Assembly (NCBI GenBank): GCA_947589335.1
Contig: CANPZH010000112.1
Coordinates: forward strand, 1 to 5,000
Source: an uncultured Clostridia bacterium
GTDB lineage: Bacteria; Bacillota; Clostridia; Christensenellales; Borkfalkiaceae
Length of the DNA stretch: 5,000 bases
Direction of reading: 5' to 3'
The translations under genes were made by a program, and so were the position numbers. The notes beneath the pieces are model-generated. The model searched no databases and was not told where the DNA came from. It saw only the letters and a program-made list of their open reading frames with translations. Positions 4,898 to 5,000 of this stretch are shown here, piece by piece. Position 1 is the first letter of the stretch, and each line of letters opens with the position of its first letter.

Positions 4898-5000
4898 TCC
4901 CCTACGTCATTCCGACGACGTTCTCCCCTACGTCATTCCGACGACGTTCTCCCCTACGTCATTCCGACGACGTTCTCCCCTACGTCATTCCGACGACGTT
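4898..5000. repeat. 26-bp perfect tandem repeat (minisatellite), about 4 copies, runs off window
   Basis: The unit is TACGTCATTCCGACGACGTT followed by CTCCCC. Copies begin at 4903, 4929, 4955 and 4981. The first three are full length and identical; the fourth is cut by the window edge after 20 bases. The preceding TCCCC (4898-4902) is in phase, so the periodic tract begins just before the first full unit. Each unit contains a short inverted repeat, ACGTC and GACGT, 8 bases apart. Units abut directly with no spacers, so this is not a CRISPR array. The identity of the copies suggests recent amplification or ongoing homogenisation. Confidence 0.96.

Noticed and set aside
4898..5000. CRISPR array
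   Set aside because: The 26-bp units abut directly with no unique spacers, and no cas gene is present.
4869..5000. Repeat-protein gene, because the plus strand has no stop codon in any frame across the array
   Set aside because: No ATG, GTG or TTG start and no ribosome binding site is seen in the stretch. The unit length is not a multiple of three, and the lack of stops follows simply from the base composition of a single repeated unit.

Overview
This is an ordinary chromosomal housekeeping window from a GC-rich bacterium, most likely an uncultured gut-type Clostridia/Firmicutes member. The lineage is an inference. It rests on strong GGAGG-type ribosome binding sites, sigma-A-like promoters in AT-rich gaps between GC-rich genes, a Clostridia-style PurA variant (GINWGDEGKGK) and a DapF of the clostridial GIGNDYIYFD type. 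I see no tRNA, rRNA, IS element, phage gene or CRISPR array, and no sign of a multi-gene defence or mobile system.

Layout. The left half is a minus-strand gene block read right to left: purA (2384 to 1113), dapF (1116 to 262), and the first 84 codons of pyrG (252 to the window edge). purA and dapF overlap by 4 bases (ATGA). dapF and pyrG are 9 bases apart, and the pyrG ribosome binding site overlaps the dapF stop. The block therefore looks like one operon, joining AMP synthesis, meso-diaminopimelate supply (lysine and peptidoglycan) and CTP synthesis. Its promoter and a foldable leader of about 60 bases lie at 2385-2483.

An approximately 300-base divergent intergenic region (2385-2692) holds the purA promoter, a GC hairpin, candidate operator-like palindromes and an excellent plus-strand promoter. 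That promoter drives a gene for a small Nudix hydrolase with an N-terminal zinc ribbon (2693-3187). The Nudix gene converges on a minus-strand gene (4735 to 3236) for a predicted secreted lipoprotein with an HEXXH gluzincin metallopeptidase signature. A 12-bp-stem inverted repeat at 3191-3216 serves both as terminator.

The right end (4736-5000) is non-coding. It holds the lipoprotein gene promoter, a stretch without a gene, and a perfect 26-bp tandem repeat (four copies, running off the window edge).

The most interesting items are the uncharacterised lipoprotein peptidase, the 26-bp minisatellite, the PurA active-site motif variants and the purA leader in which alternative hairpins could expose or hide the ribosome binding site.
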